From NCBI GenBank assembly GCA_963693305.1, contig OY855908.1, positions 39,726,305-39,790,304 of the forward strand: 64,000 nucleotides of DNA, read 5' to 3'. A program made the position numbers and the translations under genes. The stretch is from Meandrina meandrites (lineage: Eukaryota; Cnidaria; Anthozoa; Scleractinia; Meandrinidae). A model generated the notes under the pieces. It was given only the letters and a program-made list of their open reading frames with translations. It was not told the DNA's origin and made no database searches. Each line of letters opens with the position of its first letter. The stretch's first letter is position 1. Positions 25,087-37,013 of this stretch are shown in pieces.

Positions 25087-27062
25087 TTGGGATCGAATTT
25101 TACAATTTCGGTTTCATGCCACCATTTTGGGTGGGCTTTTCCAAGCAGCGCAAAACGCTGGGGTAACGAAGGTCGTCAAATTCCGTTCAAAACGCGTTTT
25201 TTCAACTTTCCCCATCGGGGCGAAGCGAAAAAACAGCCTTGGGATCGAATTTTACAATTTCGGTTTCATGCCACCATTTTGGGTGGGCTTTTCCAAGCAG
25301 CGCAAAACGCTGGGGTAACGAAGGTCGTCGAATTCCGTTCAAAACGCGTTTTTTCAACTTTCCCTATCGGGGCGAAGCGAAAAAACAGCCTTGTTATCGA
25401 ATTTTACAATTTCGGTTTCATGCCACCATTTTGGGTGGGCTTTTCCAAGTAGCGGAAAAAGCCGGGTTCACGAAATTGGTCCAATTGCGTTCAAAACGCG
25501 TTTTGTTAAATTTCCCCATCGGGGGGAAACGAAAAAACACCATTGGGATCGAATTTTACAATTTCGGTTTCATGCCACCATTTTGGGTGGGCTTTTCCAA
25601 GCAGCGCAAAACGCTGGGGTAACGAAGGTCGTCGAATTCCGTTCAAAACGCGTTTTTTCAACTTTCCCCATCGGGGCGAAGCGAAAAAACAGCCTTGGGA
25701 TCGAATTTTACAATTTCGGTTTCATGCCACCATTTTGGGTGGGCTTTTCCAAGCAGCGCAAAACGCTGGGGTAACGAAGGTCGTCGAATTCCGTTCAAAA
25801 CGCGTTTTTTCAACTTTCCCCATCGGGGCGAAGCGAAAAAACAGCCTTCTTATCGAATTTTACAATTTCGGTTTCATGCCACCATTTTGGGTGGGCTTTT
25901 CCAAGTAGCGGAAAAAGCCGGGTTCACGAAATTGGTCCAATTGCGTTCAAAACGCGTTTTGTTAAATTTCCCCATCGGGGGGAAACGAAAAAACACCCTT
26001 GGGATCGAATTTTACAATTTCGGTTTCATGCCACCATTTTGGGTGGGCTTTTCCAAGCAGCGCAAAACGCTGGGGTAACGAAGGTCGTCGAATTCCGTTC
26101 AAAACGCGTTTTTTCAACTTTCCCCATCGGGGCGAAGCGAAAAAACAGCCTTGGGATCGAATTTTACAATTTCGGTTTCATGCCACCATTTTGGGTGGGC
26201 TTTTCCAAGCAGCGCAAAACGCTGGGGTAACGAAGGTCGTCAAATTCCGTTCAAAACGCGTTTTTTCAACTTTCCCCATCGGGGCGAAGCGAAAAAACAG
26301 CCTTGGGATCGAATTTTACAATTTCGGTTTCATGCCACCATTTTGGGTGGGCTTTTCCAAGCAGCGCAAAACGCTGGGGTAACGAAGGTCGTCGAATTCC
26401 GTTCAAAACGCGTTTTTTCAACTTTCCCTATCGGGGCGAAGCGAAAAAACAGCCTTGTTATCGAATTTTACAATTTCGGTTTCATGCCACCATTTTGGGT
26501 GGGCTTTTCCAAGTAGCGGAAAAAGCCGGGTTCACGAAATTGGTCCAATTGCGTTCAAAACGCGTTTTGTTAAATTTCCCCATCGGGGGGAAACGAAAAA
26601 ACACCATTGGGATCGAATTTTACAATTTCGGTTTCATGCCACCATTTTGGGTGGGCTTTTCCAAGCAGCGCAAAACGCTGGGGTAACGAAGGTCGTCGAA
26701 TTCCGTTCAAAACGCGTTTTTTCAACTTTCCCCATCGGGGCGAAGCGAAAAAACAGCCTTGGGATCGAATTTTACAATTTCGGTTTCATGCCACCATTTT
26801 GGGTGGGCTTTTCCAAGCAGCGCAAAACGCTGGGGTAACGAAGGTCGTCGAATTCCGTTCAAAACGCGTTTTTTCAACTTTCCCCATCGGGGCGAAGCGA
26901 AAAAACAGCCTTCTTATCGAATTTTACAATTTCGGTTTCATGCCACCATTTTGGGTGGGCTTTTCCAAGTAGCGGAAAAAGCCGGGTTCACGAAATTGGT
27001 CCAATTGCGTTCAAAACGCGTTTTGTTAAATTTCCCCATCGGGGGGAAACGAAAAAACACCC
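24935..27062 (+). repeat. Second tandem pair of 1,064-bp units
   Basis: Blocks 24,935-25,998 and 25,999-27,062 share a unique TTTCCCTATCGG (about 25,361 and 26,425) and a unique class-X start CCTTCTTATCG (about 25,847 and 26,911). Their order YYYXYYX is a rotation of the unit at 19,311. The left edge overlaps the neighbouring 8-monomer duplication by one monomer. Confidence 0.9.
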
Positions 27063-30000
27063 TTGGGATCGAATTTTACAATTTCGGTTTCATGCCACCA
27101 TTTTGGGTGGGCTTTTCCAAGCAGCGCAAAACGCTGGGGTAACGAAGGTCGTCGAATTCCGTTCAAAACGCGTTTTTTCAACTTTCCCCATCGGGGCGAA
27201 GCGAAAAAACAGCCTTGTTATCGAATTTTACAATTTCGGTTTCATGCAACCATTTTGGGTGGGCTTTTCCAAGTAGCGGAAAAAGCCGGGTTCACGAAAG
27301 TGGTCCAATTGCGTTCAAAACGCGTTTTCTTAAATTTCCCCATCGGGGGGAAACGAAAAAACACCCTTGGGATCGAATTTTACAATTTCGGTTTCATGCC
27401 ACCATTTTGGGTGGGCTTTTCCAAGCAGCGCAAAACGCTGGGGTAACGAAGGTCGTCGAATTCCGTTCAAAACGCGTTTTTTCAACTTTCCCCATCGGGG
27501 CGAAGCGAAAAAACAGCCTTGGGATCGAATTTTACAATTTCGGTTTCATGCCACCATTTTGGGTGGGCTTTTCCAAGCAGCGCAAAACGCTGGGGTAACG
27601 AAGGTCGTCAAATTCCGTTCAAAACGCGTTTTTTCAACTTTCCCCATCGGGGCGAAGCGAAAAAACAGCCTTGGGATCGAATTTTACAATTTCGGTTTCA
27701 TGCCACCATTTTGGGTGGGCTTTTCCAAGCAGCGCAAAACGCTGGGGTAACGAAGGTCGTCGAATTCCGTTCAAAACGCGTTTTTTCAACTTTCCCCATC
27801 GGGGCGAAGCGAAAAAACAGCCTTGTTATCGAATTTTACAATTTCGGTTTCATGCCACCATTTTGGGTGGGCTTTTCCAAGTAGCGGAAAAAGCCGGGTT
27901 CACGAAATTGGTCCAAATACGTTCAAAATGCGTTTTGTTAAATTTCCCCATCGGGGGGAAACGAAAAAACACCATTGGGATCGAATTTTACAATTTCAGT
28001 TTCATGCCACCATTTTGGGTGGGCTTTTCCAAGCAGCGCAAAACGCTGGGGTAACGAAGGTCGTCGAATTCCGTTCAAAACGCGTTTTTTCAACTTTCCC
28101 CATCGGGGCGAAGCGAAAAAACAGCCTTGGGATCGAATTTTACAATTTCGGTTTCATGCCACCATTTTGGGTGGGCTTTTCCAAGCAGCGCAAAACGCTG
28201 GGGTAACGAAGGTCGTCGAATTCCGTTCAAAACGCGTTTTTTCAACTTTCCCCATCGGGGCGAAGCGAAAAAACAGCCTTGGGATCGAATTTTACAATTT
28301 CGGTTTCATGCCACCATTTTGGGTGGGCTTTTCCAAGCAGCGCAAAACGCTGGGGTAACGAAGGTCGTCGAATTCCGTTCAAAACGCGTTTTTTCAACTT
28401 TCCCCATCGGGGCGAAGCGAAAAAACAGCCTTGTTATCGAATTTTACAATTTCGGTTTCATGCCACCATTTTGGGTGGGCTTTTCCAAGTAGCGGAAAAA
28501 GCCGGGTTCACGAAATTGGTCCAATTGCGTTCAAAACGCGTTTTGTTAAATTTCCCCATCGGGGGGAAACGAAAAAACACCATTGGGATCGAATTTTACA
28601 ATTTCGGTTTCATGCCACCATTTTGGGTGGGCTTTTCCAAGCAGCGCAAAACGCTGGGGTAACGAAGGTCGTCGAATTCCGTTCAAAACGCGTTTTTTCA
28701 ACTTTCCCCATCGGGGCGAAGCGAAAAAACAGCCTTGGGATCGAATTTTACAATTTCGGTTTCATGCCACCATTTTGGGTGGGCTTTTCCAAGCAGCGCA
28801 AAACGCTGGGGTAACGAAGGTCGTCGAATTCCGTTCAAAACGCGTTTTTTCAACTTTCCCCATCGGGGCGAAGCGAAAAAACAGCCTTGTTATCGAATTT
28901 TACAATTTCGGTTTCATGCCACCATTTTGGGTGGGCTTTTCCAAGTAGCGGAAAAAGCCGGGTTCACGAAATTGGTCCAATTGCGTTCAAAACGCGTTTT
29001 GTTAAATTTCCCCATCGGGGGGAAACGAAAAAACACCATTGGGATCGAATTTTACAATTTCGGTTTCATGCCACCATTTTGGGTGGGCTTTTCCAAGCAG
29101 CGCAAAACGCTGGGGTAACGAAGGTCGTCGAATTCCGTTCAAAACGCGTTTTTTCAACTTTCCCCATCGGGGCGAAGCGAAAAAACAGCCTTGGGATCGA
29201 ATTTTACAATTTCGGTTTCATGCCACCATTTTGGGTGGGCTTTTCCAAGCAGCGCAAAACGCTGGGGTAACGAAGGTCGTCGAATTCCGTTCAAAACGCG
29301 TTTTTTCAACTTTCCCCATCGGGGCGAAGCGAAAAAACAGCCTTGTTATCGAATTTTACAATTTCGGTTTCATGCCACCATTTTGGGTGGGCTTTTCCAA
29401 GTAGCGGAAAAAGCCGGGTTCACGAAATTGGTCCAATTGCGTTCAAAACGCGTTTTGTTAAATTTCCCCATCGGGGGGAAACGAAAAAACACCATTGGGA
29501 TCGAATTTTAAAATTTCGGTTTCATGCCACCATTTTGGGTGGGCTTTTCCAAGCAGCGCAAAACGCTGGGGTAACGAAGGTCGTCGAATTCCGTTCAAAA
29601 CGCGTTTTTTCAACTTTCCCCATCGGGGCGAAGCGAAAAAACAGCCTTGGGATCGAATTTTACAATTTCGGTTTCATGCCACCATTTTGGGTGGGCTTTT
29701 CCAAGCAGCGCAAAACGCTGGGGTAACGAAGGTCGTCGAATTCCGTTCAAAACGCGTTTTTTCAACTTTCCCCATCGGGGCGAAGCGAAAAAACAGCCTT
29801 GGGATCGAATTTTACAATTTCGGTTTCATGCCACCATTTTGGGTGGGCTTTTCCAAGCAGGGCAAAACGCTGGGGTAACGAAGGTCGTCGAATTCCGTTC
29901 AAAACGCGTTTTTTCAACTTTCCCCATCGGGGCGAAGCGAAAAAACAGCCTTGTTATCGAATTTTACAATTTCGGTTTCATGCCACCATTTTGGGTGGGC

Positions 30001-30254
30001 TTTTCCAAGTAGCGGAAAAAGCCGGGTTCACAAAATTGGTCCAATTGCGTTCAAAACGCGTTTTGTTAAATTTCCCCATCGGGGGGAAACGAAAAAACAC
30101 CCTTGGGATCGAATTTTACAATTTCGGTTTCATGCCACCATTTTGGGTGGGCTTTTCCAAGCAGCGCAAAACGCTGGGGTAACGAAGGTCGTCGAATTCC
30201 GTTCAAAACGCGTTTTTTCAACTTTCCCCATCGGGGCGAAGCGAAAAAACAGCC

Positions 30255-32382
30255 TTGGGATCGAATTTTACAATTTCGGTTTCATGCCACCATTTTGGGT
30301 GGGCTTTTCCAAGCAGCGCAAAACGCTGGGGTAACGAAGGTCGTCGAATTCCGTTCAAAACGCGTTTTTTCAACTTTCCCCATCGGGGCGAAGCGAAAAA
30401 ACAGCCTTGGGATCGAATTTTACAATTTCGGTTTCATGCCACCATTTTGGGTGTGCTTTTCCAAGCAGCGCAAAACGCTGGGGTAACGAAGGTCGTCGAA
30501 TTCCGTTCAAAACGCGTTTTTTCAACTTTCCCCATCGGGGCGAAGCGAAAAAACAGCCTTGGGATCGAATTTTACAATTTCGGTTTCATGCCACCATTTT
30601 GGGTGTGCTTTTCCAAGCAGCGCAAAACGCTGGGGTAACGAAGGTCGTCGAATTCCGTTCAAAACGCGTTTTTTCAACTTTCCCCATCGGGGCGAAGCGA
30701 AAAAACAGCCTTGTTATCGAATTTTACAATTTCGGTTTCATGCCACCATTTTGGGTGGGCTTTTCCAAGTAGCGGAAAAAGCCGGGTTCACGAAATTGGT
30801 CCAATTGCGTTCAAAACGCGTTTTGTTAAATTTCCCCATCGGGGGGAAACGAAAAAACACCCTTGGGATCGAATTTTAAAATTTCGGTTTCATGCCACCA
30901 TTTTGGGTGGGCTTTTCCAAGCAGCGCAAAACGCTGGGGTAACGAAGGTCGTCGAATTCCGTTCAAAACGCGTTTTTTCAACTTTCCCCATCGGGGCGAA
31001 GCGAAAAAACAGCCTTGGGATCGAATTTTACAATTTCGGTTTCATGCCACCATTTTGGGTGGGCTTTTCCAAGCAGCGCAAAACGCTGGGGTAACGAAGG
31101 TCGTCGAATTCCGTTCAAAACGCGTTTTTTCAACTTTCCCCATCGGGGCGAAGCGAAAAAACAGCCTTGTTATCGAATTTTACAATTTCGGTTTCATGCC
31201 ACCATTTTGGGTGGGCTTTTCCAAGTAGCGGAAAAAGCCGGGTTCACGAAAGTGGTCCAATTGCGTTCAAAACGCGTTTTGTTAAATTTCCCCATCGGGG
31301 GGAAACGAAAAAACAGCCTTGGGATCGAATTTTACAATTTCGGTTTCATGCCACCATTTTGGGTGGGCTTTTCCAAGCAGCGCAAAACGCTGGGGTAACG
31401 AAGGTCGTCGAATTCCGTTCAAAACGCGTTTTTTCAACTTTCCCCATCGGGGCGAAGCGAAAAAACAGCCTTGGGATCGAATTTTACAATTTCGGTTTCA
31501 TGCCACCATTTTGGGTGTGCTTTTCCAAGCAGCGCAAAACGCTGGGGTAACGAAGGTCGTCGAATTCCGTTCAAAACGCGTTTTTTCAACTTTCCCCATC
31601 GGGGCGAAGCGAAAAAACAGCCTTGGGATCGAATTTTACAATTTCGGTTTCATGCCACCATTTTGGGTGTGCTTTTCCAAGCAGCGCAAAACGCTGGGGT
31701 AACGAAGGTCGTCGAATTCCGTTCAAAACGCGTTTTTTCAACTTTCCCCATCGGGGCGAAGCGAAAAAACAGCCTTGTTATCGAATTTTACAATTTCGGT
31801 TTCATGCCACCATTTTGGGTGGGCTTTTCCAAGTAGCGGAAAAAGCCGGGTTCACGAAAGTGGTCCAATTGCGTTCAAAACGCGTTTTGTTAAATTTCCC
31901 CATCGGGGGGAAACGAAAAAACACCCTTGGGATCGAATTTTAAAATTTCGGTTTCATGCCACCATTTTGGGTGGGCTTTTCGAAGCAGCGAAAAACGCTG
32001 GGGTAACGAAGGTCGTCGAATTCCGTTCAAAACGCGTTTTTTCAACTTTCCCCATCGGGGCGAAGCGAAAAAACAGCCTTGGGATCGAATTTTACAATTT
32101 CGGTTTCATGCCACCATTTTGGGTGGGCTTTTCCAAGCAGCGCAAAACGCTGGGGTAACGAAGGTCGTCGAATTCCGTTCAAAACGCGTTTTTTCAACTT
32201 TCCCCATCGGGGCGAAGCGAAAAAACAGCCTTGTTATCGAATTTTACAATTTCGGTTTCATGCCACCATTTTGGGTGGGCTTTTCCAAGTAGCGGAAAAA
32301 GCCGGGTTCACGAAAGTGGTCCAATTGCGTTCAAAACGCGTTTTGTTAAATTTCCCCATCGGGGGGAAACGAAAAAACACCC
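30255..32382 (+). repeat. Third tandem pair of 1,064-bp units
   Basis: Blocks start at 30,255 and 31,319, again with order YYYXYYX. The private variant GGGTGTGCTTTTCC occurs in two adjacent Y monomers of each block (about 30,451 and 30,603; 31,515 and 31,667), offset by 1,064 bp. The second block has acquired TTCGAAGCAGCGAAAAAC near 31,980 on its own. Confidence 0.9.
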
Positions 32383-32534
32383 TTGGGATCGAATTTTACA
32401 ATTTCGGTTTCATGCCACCATTTTGGGTGGGCTTTTCCAAGCAGCGCAAAACGCTGGGGTAACGAAGGTCGTCGAATTCCGTTCAAAACGCGTTTTTTCA
32501 ACTTTCCCCATCGGGGCGAAGCGAAAAAACAGCC

Positions 32535-33142
32535 TTGTTATCGAATTTTACAATTTCGGTTTCATGCCACCATTTTGGGTGGGCTTTTCCAAGTAGCGGA
32601 AAAAGCCGGATTCACGAAAGTGGTCCAATTGCGTTCAAAACGCGTTTTGTTAAATTTCCCCATCGGGGGGAAACGAAAAAACACCCTTGGGATCGAATTT
32701 TAAAATTTCGGTTTCATGCCACCATTTTGGGTGGGCTTTTCCAAGGAGCGCAAAACGCTGGGGTAACGAAGGTCGTCGAATTCCGTTCAAAACGCGTTTT
32801 TTCAACTTTCCCCATCGGGGCGAAGCGAAAAAACAGCCTTGTTATCGAATTTTACAATTTCGGTTTCATGCCACCATTTTGGGTGGGCTTTTCCAAGTAG
32901 CGGAAAAAGCCGGATTCACGAAAGTGGTCCAATTGCGTTCAAAACGCGTTTTGTTAAATTTCCCCATCGGGGGGAAACGAAAAAACACCCTTGGGATCGA
33001 ATTTTAAAATTTCGGTTTCATGCCACCATTTTGGGTGGGCTTTTCCAAGGAGCGCAAAACGCTGGGGTAACGAAGGTCGTCGAATTCCGTTCAAAACGCG
33101 TTTTTTCAACTTTCCCCATCGGGGCGAAGCGAAAAAACAGCC
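32535..33142 (+). repeat. 304-bp XY dimer duplicated at the right edge of the homogeneous array
   Basis: Two XY dimers share CCGGATTCACG in X (32,535 and 32,839) and CCAAGGAGCGC in Y (32,687 and 32,991). These variants are not seen elsewhere. The next monomer (33,143) is an X carrying GCAGCGGAAAAAGCC, a mix of X and Y features that leads into the diverged edge. Confidence 0.85.
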
Positions 33143-33423
33143 TTGGGATCGAATTTTACAATTTCGGTTTCATGCCACCATTTTGGGTGGGCTTTTCCAA
33201 GCAGCGGAAAAAGCCGGGTTCACGAAAGTGGTCCAATTGCGTTCAAAACGCGTTTTGTTAAATTTCCCCATCGGGGGGAAACGAAAAAACACCCTTGGGA
33301 TCGAATTTTAAAATTTCGGTTTCATGCCACCATTTTGGGTGGGCTTTTCCAAGCAGCGGAAAAAGCCGGGTTCACGAAGGTCGTCCAATTGCGTTCAAAA
33401 CGCGTTTTTTCAACTTTTCCCAT

Positions 33424-33906
33424 CATGGCCAGACAAAAAAAACAGCCGTGAGATCAAATTTTACAATTTCGGCTTCATGCCACCATTTTGGGTGGGCTTT
33501 TCCAAGCAGCGGCAAAAGCCGGGTTGACGAAGGTCGTCCAATTGCGTTCAAAACGCGTTTTTTCAACTTTTCCCATCTTGGCCAGACAAAAAAAACAGCC
33601 GTGAGATCAAATTTTACAATTTCGGTTTCATGCCACCATTTTGGGTGGGCTTTTCCAAGCAGCGGAAAAAGCCGGGTTGACGAAGCTCGTCCAATTGTGT
33701 TCAAAACGCGTTTTTTCAACTTTCCCCATCGGGGCGAAGCAAAAAAACAGCCTTGGGATCGAATTTTAAAATTTCGGTTTCATGCCACCATTTTGGGTGG
33801 GCTTTTCCAAGCAACGGAAAAAGCCGGGTTCACGAAGGTCGTATAATTGCGTTCAAGACGCGTTTTTTCAACTTTTCCCATCTTGGCCAGACAAAAAAAA
33901 CAGCCG
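33424..33906 (+). repeat. Edge monomers with a GGCCAGACAAAAAAAACAG variant
   Basis: Three monomer ends (about 33,426, 33,579 and 33,889) read GGCCAGACAAAAAAAACAG where the core has GGCGAAGCGAAAAAACAG. They are followed by CCGTGAGATCAAATTTT or CCGTGGGAACATATTTT. One ordinary monomer end (about 33,731) lies between the second and third. This variant family occurs nowhere else in the window and marks the transition between core and class Z. Confidence 0.8.
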
Positions 33907-35402
33907 TGGGAACATATTTTACAATTTCAGTTTCATGCCACCATTTTGGGTGAGCTTTTCCAAGCAGCGGAAAAAGCCGAAGTGACGAAGGTCGTCAAAT
34001 TGCGCTCAAAACGCGTTTTTTCGATTTTCCCCATCGGGGCGAAGCGAAAAAACAGCCTTGGGATCGAATTTACCAATTTTGGTTTTATACCACCATTTTG
34101 GGTGGGCTATTCCAAGCAGCGCAAAAAGCCGGGTTGACGAAGGTCGTCCAAATGCGTTCAAAACGCGTTTTTTCGACTTTCCCCATCGGAGCGAAACGCA
34201 GAAACACCCTTGGAATCGATTTTACCAATTTCGATTTCATACCACCATTTTGGGTGGGCTTTTGCAGGCAGCGTAAAATGCCGGGTTGACGAAGGTCGTC
34301 CAATTGCGTTCAAAACTCGTTTTTTAGGAGTTTCCCCATCGGGGCGAAACGAAAAAACACCCTTGGGATGAAACTCCACAAGGTCGGTTTCATACCACCA
34401 TTTTGGGTGGGCTAGCTTTTACAAGCAGTGCAAAAAGGCGGGTTGACGAAGGTCGTTTTTTCGACTTTCCCCATCGAGGCGAAACGAAAAAACACCCTTG
34501 GGATCGAATTCCACGAGGTCGGTTTCATACCACCATTTTTGGTGGGCTTTTGCAAGCAGCGTAAAAAGCCGGGTTGACGAAGGTCGTCCAATTCCGTTCA
34601 AAACTCGTTTTTTCGACTTTCCCCATTACGGCGAAAGGAAGAATCACCCTTGGAATCGAATTTACCAATTTCGGTTTCATACCACCATTTTTGCCGGGCT
34701 TTTGCAAGCACTGCAAAAAGCCGGGTTGACAAAGGTCGTCCAATTGCGTTGAAAACTCATTTTTTCGACTTTCCCCATCGTTGCGAAACGAAAAAAAACC
34801 CTTGGGATCGAATTCCACGAGGTCGGTTTCATACCATCATTTTTGGTGGGCTTTTGCAAGCAGCGCAAAAAGCGGGGTTGACAAAGTTCGTCCAATTGCG
34901 TTGAAAACTCGTTTTTTCGTCTTTCCCCATCGGGGCGACACGAAAAAAAACCCTTGGGATCGAATTCCACGAGGCTTGTTTCATACCACCATTTTGGGTG
35001 GGCTTTTCCAAGCAGCGAAAAACGGCGGGTTGACGAAGGTCGTCCAATTGCGTTCAAAACTCGTTTTTCGACTTTCGCCATCACGGCGAAACGAAGAATC
35101 ACCCTTGGAATAGAATTTACCAATTTCGGTTTCATACCACCATTTTTGGTGGGCTTTCCCAAGCATCGAAAAAAGCCGGGTTGACGAAGGTCGTCCGATT
35201 GCGTTCAAAACTTGTTAATTCGACTTTCCCCATCGGGGGGAATCGAAAAAACACCCTTGGGATCGAATTTCACGAGGTCGGTTTCATATTACTATTTTGG
35301 TTGGGCTTTTGCAAGCAGTGCAAAAAGCCAGGTTGACGAAGTCCCGCCAATAGTGTTCAAAACACGTTTTTTCGACTTTCCCCATCGTGGCGAATGGAAA
35401 AA

Positions 35403-36006
35403 ACACCCTTGGGATCGAATTCCACGAGGTCGGTTTCATACGACCATTTTGGGTGGGCTTTGCCCAGCAGCGATAAAAGCCGGGTTGACGAAGGTCGTCC
35501 AATTGCGTTCAAAACTCGTTTTTTCGACTTTCCCCATCGGGGCAAAACGAAAAAGCACCCTTGGATCGAATTCAACGAGTTCGGTATCATACCACCATTT
35601 TGGGAGAGCTTTTGGAAGCAGCGAAAAAAGCCGGGTTGACGAAGGTCGTCCAATTGCGTTCAAAACTCGTTTTTTCGACTTTCCCAATCGGGGCGAAACG
35701 AAAAAACACCCTTTGGATCGAATTCCACGAGGTCGGTTTCATACGACCATTTTGGGTGGGCTTTTCCCAGCAGCGCAAAAAGCCGGGTTCACGAAGGTCG
35801 TCCAATTGCGTTCAAAACTCGTTTTTTCGACTTTCCCCATCGGGGCAAAACGAAAAAACACCCTTGGATCGAATTCAACGAGTTCGTTATCATACCACCA
35901 TTTTGGGAGGGCTTTACCAAGGAGCGGAAAACGCCGGGTTGACGAAAAACGTCCAATTGCGTTGAAAACTCGTTTTTTCGAGTTTCCCCATATGGGCGAA
36001 ACGAAA
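35403..36006 (+). repeat. Dimeric duplication of about 302 bp in the edge
   Basis: CATACGACCATTTTGGG recurs at about 35,437 and 35,740. CCTTGGATCGAATTCAACG, with a one-base deletion in TTGGGATC, recurs at about 35,559 and 35,861. Two different Z monomers have thus been copied together, with a period of 302-303 bp. Confidence 0.8.
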
Positions 36007-36385
36007 AAACACCCTTGGGATTGAATTCCACGAGGTCGGTTTCATACCAACATTTTTGCTGGGCCCTTGCAAGCAGTGCAAAAAGGCGGGTTGACGAAGG
36101 TCGTCCATTTGCCTTGAAAACTCGTTTTTTCGACTTTCCCCGTCGGAGCGAAACGAAAAAACACCCTCGGGATCGAATTCCACGAGGTCGGTTTCATACC
36201 ACCATTTTGGGTTGGTTTTACGAAGTAGCGGAAAACGCTGGGTTGACGAAGGTCGTCCTATTGCGTTCAAAACTCGTTTTTTTGAGATTCCCCATCGGGG
36301 CGAAACGAAAAAACACCCTTGGGATCGAATTCCACGAGTTTGGTTTCAAACCACAATTTTGGGTCAGCTTTTGCAAGCAGCGCAA

Positions 36386-36400
36386 AAAGCCAGCTGTGTA
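36386..36400. other. Direct junction between Sat152 and Sat7
   Basis: The last Z monomer is cut inside GCGCAAAAAGCC (normally followed by GGGTTGACG). The sequence then reads AGCTGTGTAGTGCAC, the start of Sat7. There is no unique spacer, target-site duplication or transposon end. The switch is a clean breakpoint within a few bases of 36,393. Confidence 0.9.
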
Positions 36401-36977
36401 GTGCACAGAGTACAGTGTACCGTGTCTAGTGCACAGAGTACAGTGTACCGTGTATAGTGCACAGTGCAGTGAGTACAGTGTACCGTGTATTGTGCACAGA
36501 GTACAGTGTACCGTGTATGGTGCACAGTGCACAGAGTAAAGTGTACCGTGTTTAGTGCACAGAGTACAGTGTACCGTGTATAGTGCACAGAGTACAGTGT
36601 ACCGTGTATAGTGCACAGAGTAGAGTGTACCGTGCATAGTGCACAGTGCACTGAGTCCAGTGTACCGTGTATAGTGCACAGTGCACAGAGTACAGTGTAC
36701 CGTGCATAGTGCACAGTGCACTGAGTCCAGTGTACCGTGTATAGTGCACAGTGCACAGAGTACAGTGTACCGTGTATAGTGCACAGTGCACAGAGTACAG
36801 TGTACCGTGTATAGTGCACAGTGCACAGAGTACAGTGTACCGTGTATAGTGCACAGCGCACAGAGTACAGTGTACCGTGTATAGTGCACAGAGTACTGTG
36901 TACCGTGTATGGTGTACAGTGCACAGTGAACAGAGTACAGTGTACCGTGTATAGTGCACAGTGCACAGAGTACAGTG

Positions 36978-37013
36978 TATATACCGTGTATATCCCATAT
37001 ATACTACTATACC
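36978..37013 (+). repeat. L1 landmark 1 (one 11-bp subunit)
   Basis: L1 is an AT-rich replacement inside Sat7: n copies of ACCGTGTATAT followed by CGTATATACTACTATACC. Here n=1, and the second part reads CCCATATATACTACTATACC. Confidence 0.85.

Larger units (their letters stand above)
1..33294. repeat. Sat152: core array of a 152-bp satellite, 219 monomers
   Basis: This is a head-to-tail tandem array with a 152-bp period. Taking the monomer start at the TTG before ATCGAATTTT (position 7), starts fall at 7+152n through 33,295 without a phase slip, so no net indel occurs across 219 units. Two monomer classes differ at roughly 20 sites. Class X carries AAGTAGCGGAAAAAGCCGGG and TTTTGTTAAATTT; class Y carries AAGCAGCGCAAAACGCTGGG and TTTTTTCAACTTT. 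X occurs 68 times, spaced 2 to 7 monomers apart. Within a class, monomers differ by only a few substitutions, which indicates recent homogenisation by unequal exchange or conversion. The array continues beyond the left edge of the window. A monomer close to nucleosome length is common for centromeric satellites, but centromere function is only inferred. Confidence 0.98.
33295..36392 (+). repeat. Diverged edge of the Sat152 array (class Z monomers)
   Basis: About 20 monomers continue the 152-bp satellite but diverge increasingly and carry 1-bp and larger indels, so spacing drifts between about 151 and 153 bp. One shortened unit near 34,404-34,500 has an extra GCTA and has lost the stretch between GGTCGT and TTTTTTCGAC. 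The class-Z consensus reads GAATTCCACGAGGTCGG where the core has GAATTTTACAATTTCGG, and AAAACTCGTTTTTTCGAC where the core has AAAACGCGTTTTTTCAAC. Z reads GGGTTGACGAAGGTCGTCC, which combines X-like and Y-like bases. Loss of homogenisation at an array border explains this pattern. The ORFs running through it (for example about 35,212-36,024) are repeat-derived and not coding. Confidence 0.92.

Noticed and set aside
7..33311. Hundreds of overlapping plus-strand ORFs of 106-127 codons at 152-bp steps
   Set aside because: They are the same repeat read from each monomer in three successive frames. The 152-bp period is not a multiple of 3, they start at TTG/GTG inside the repeat and end at a class-specific TAG or TAA. 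No coding signature is present.
33295..36024. ORFs of 130-270 codons in the degenerate edge (for example 35,212-36,024)
   Set aside because: They follow the same monomer frames as the core array, lengthened where mutations removed the periodic stop codon. Both strands give similar-length frames, as expected of repeat decay.
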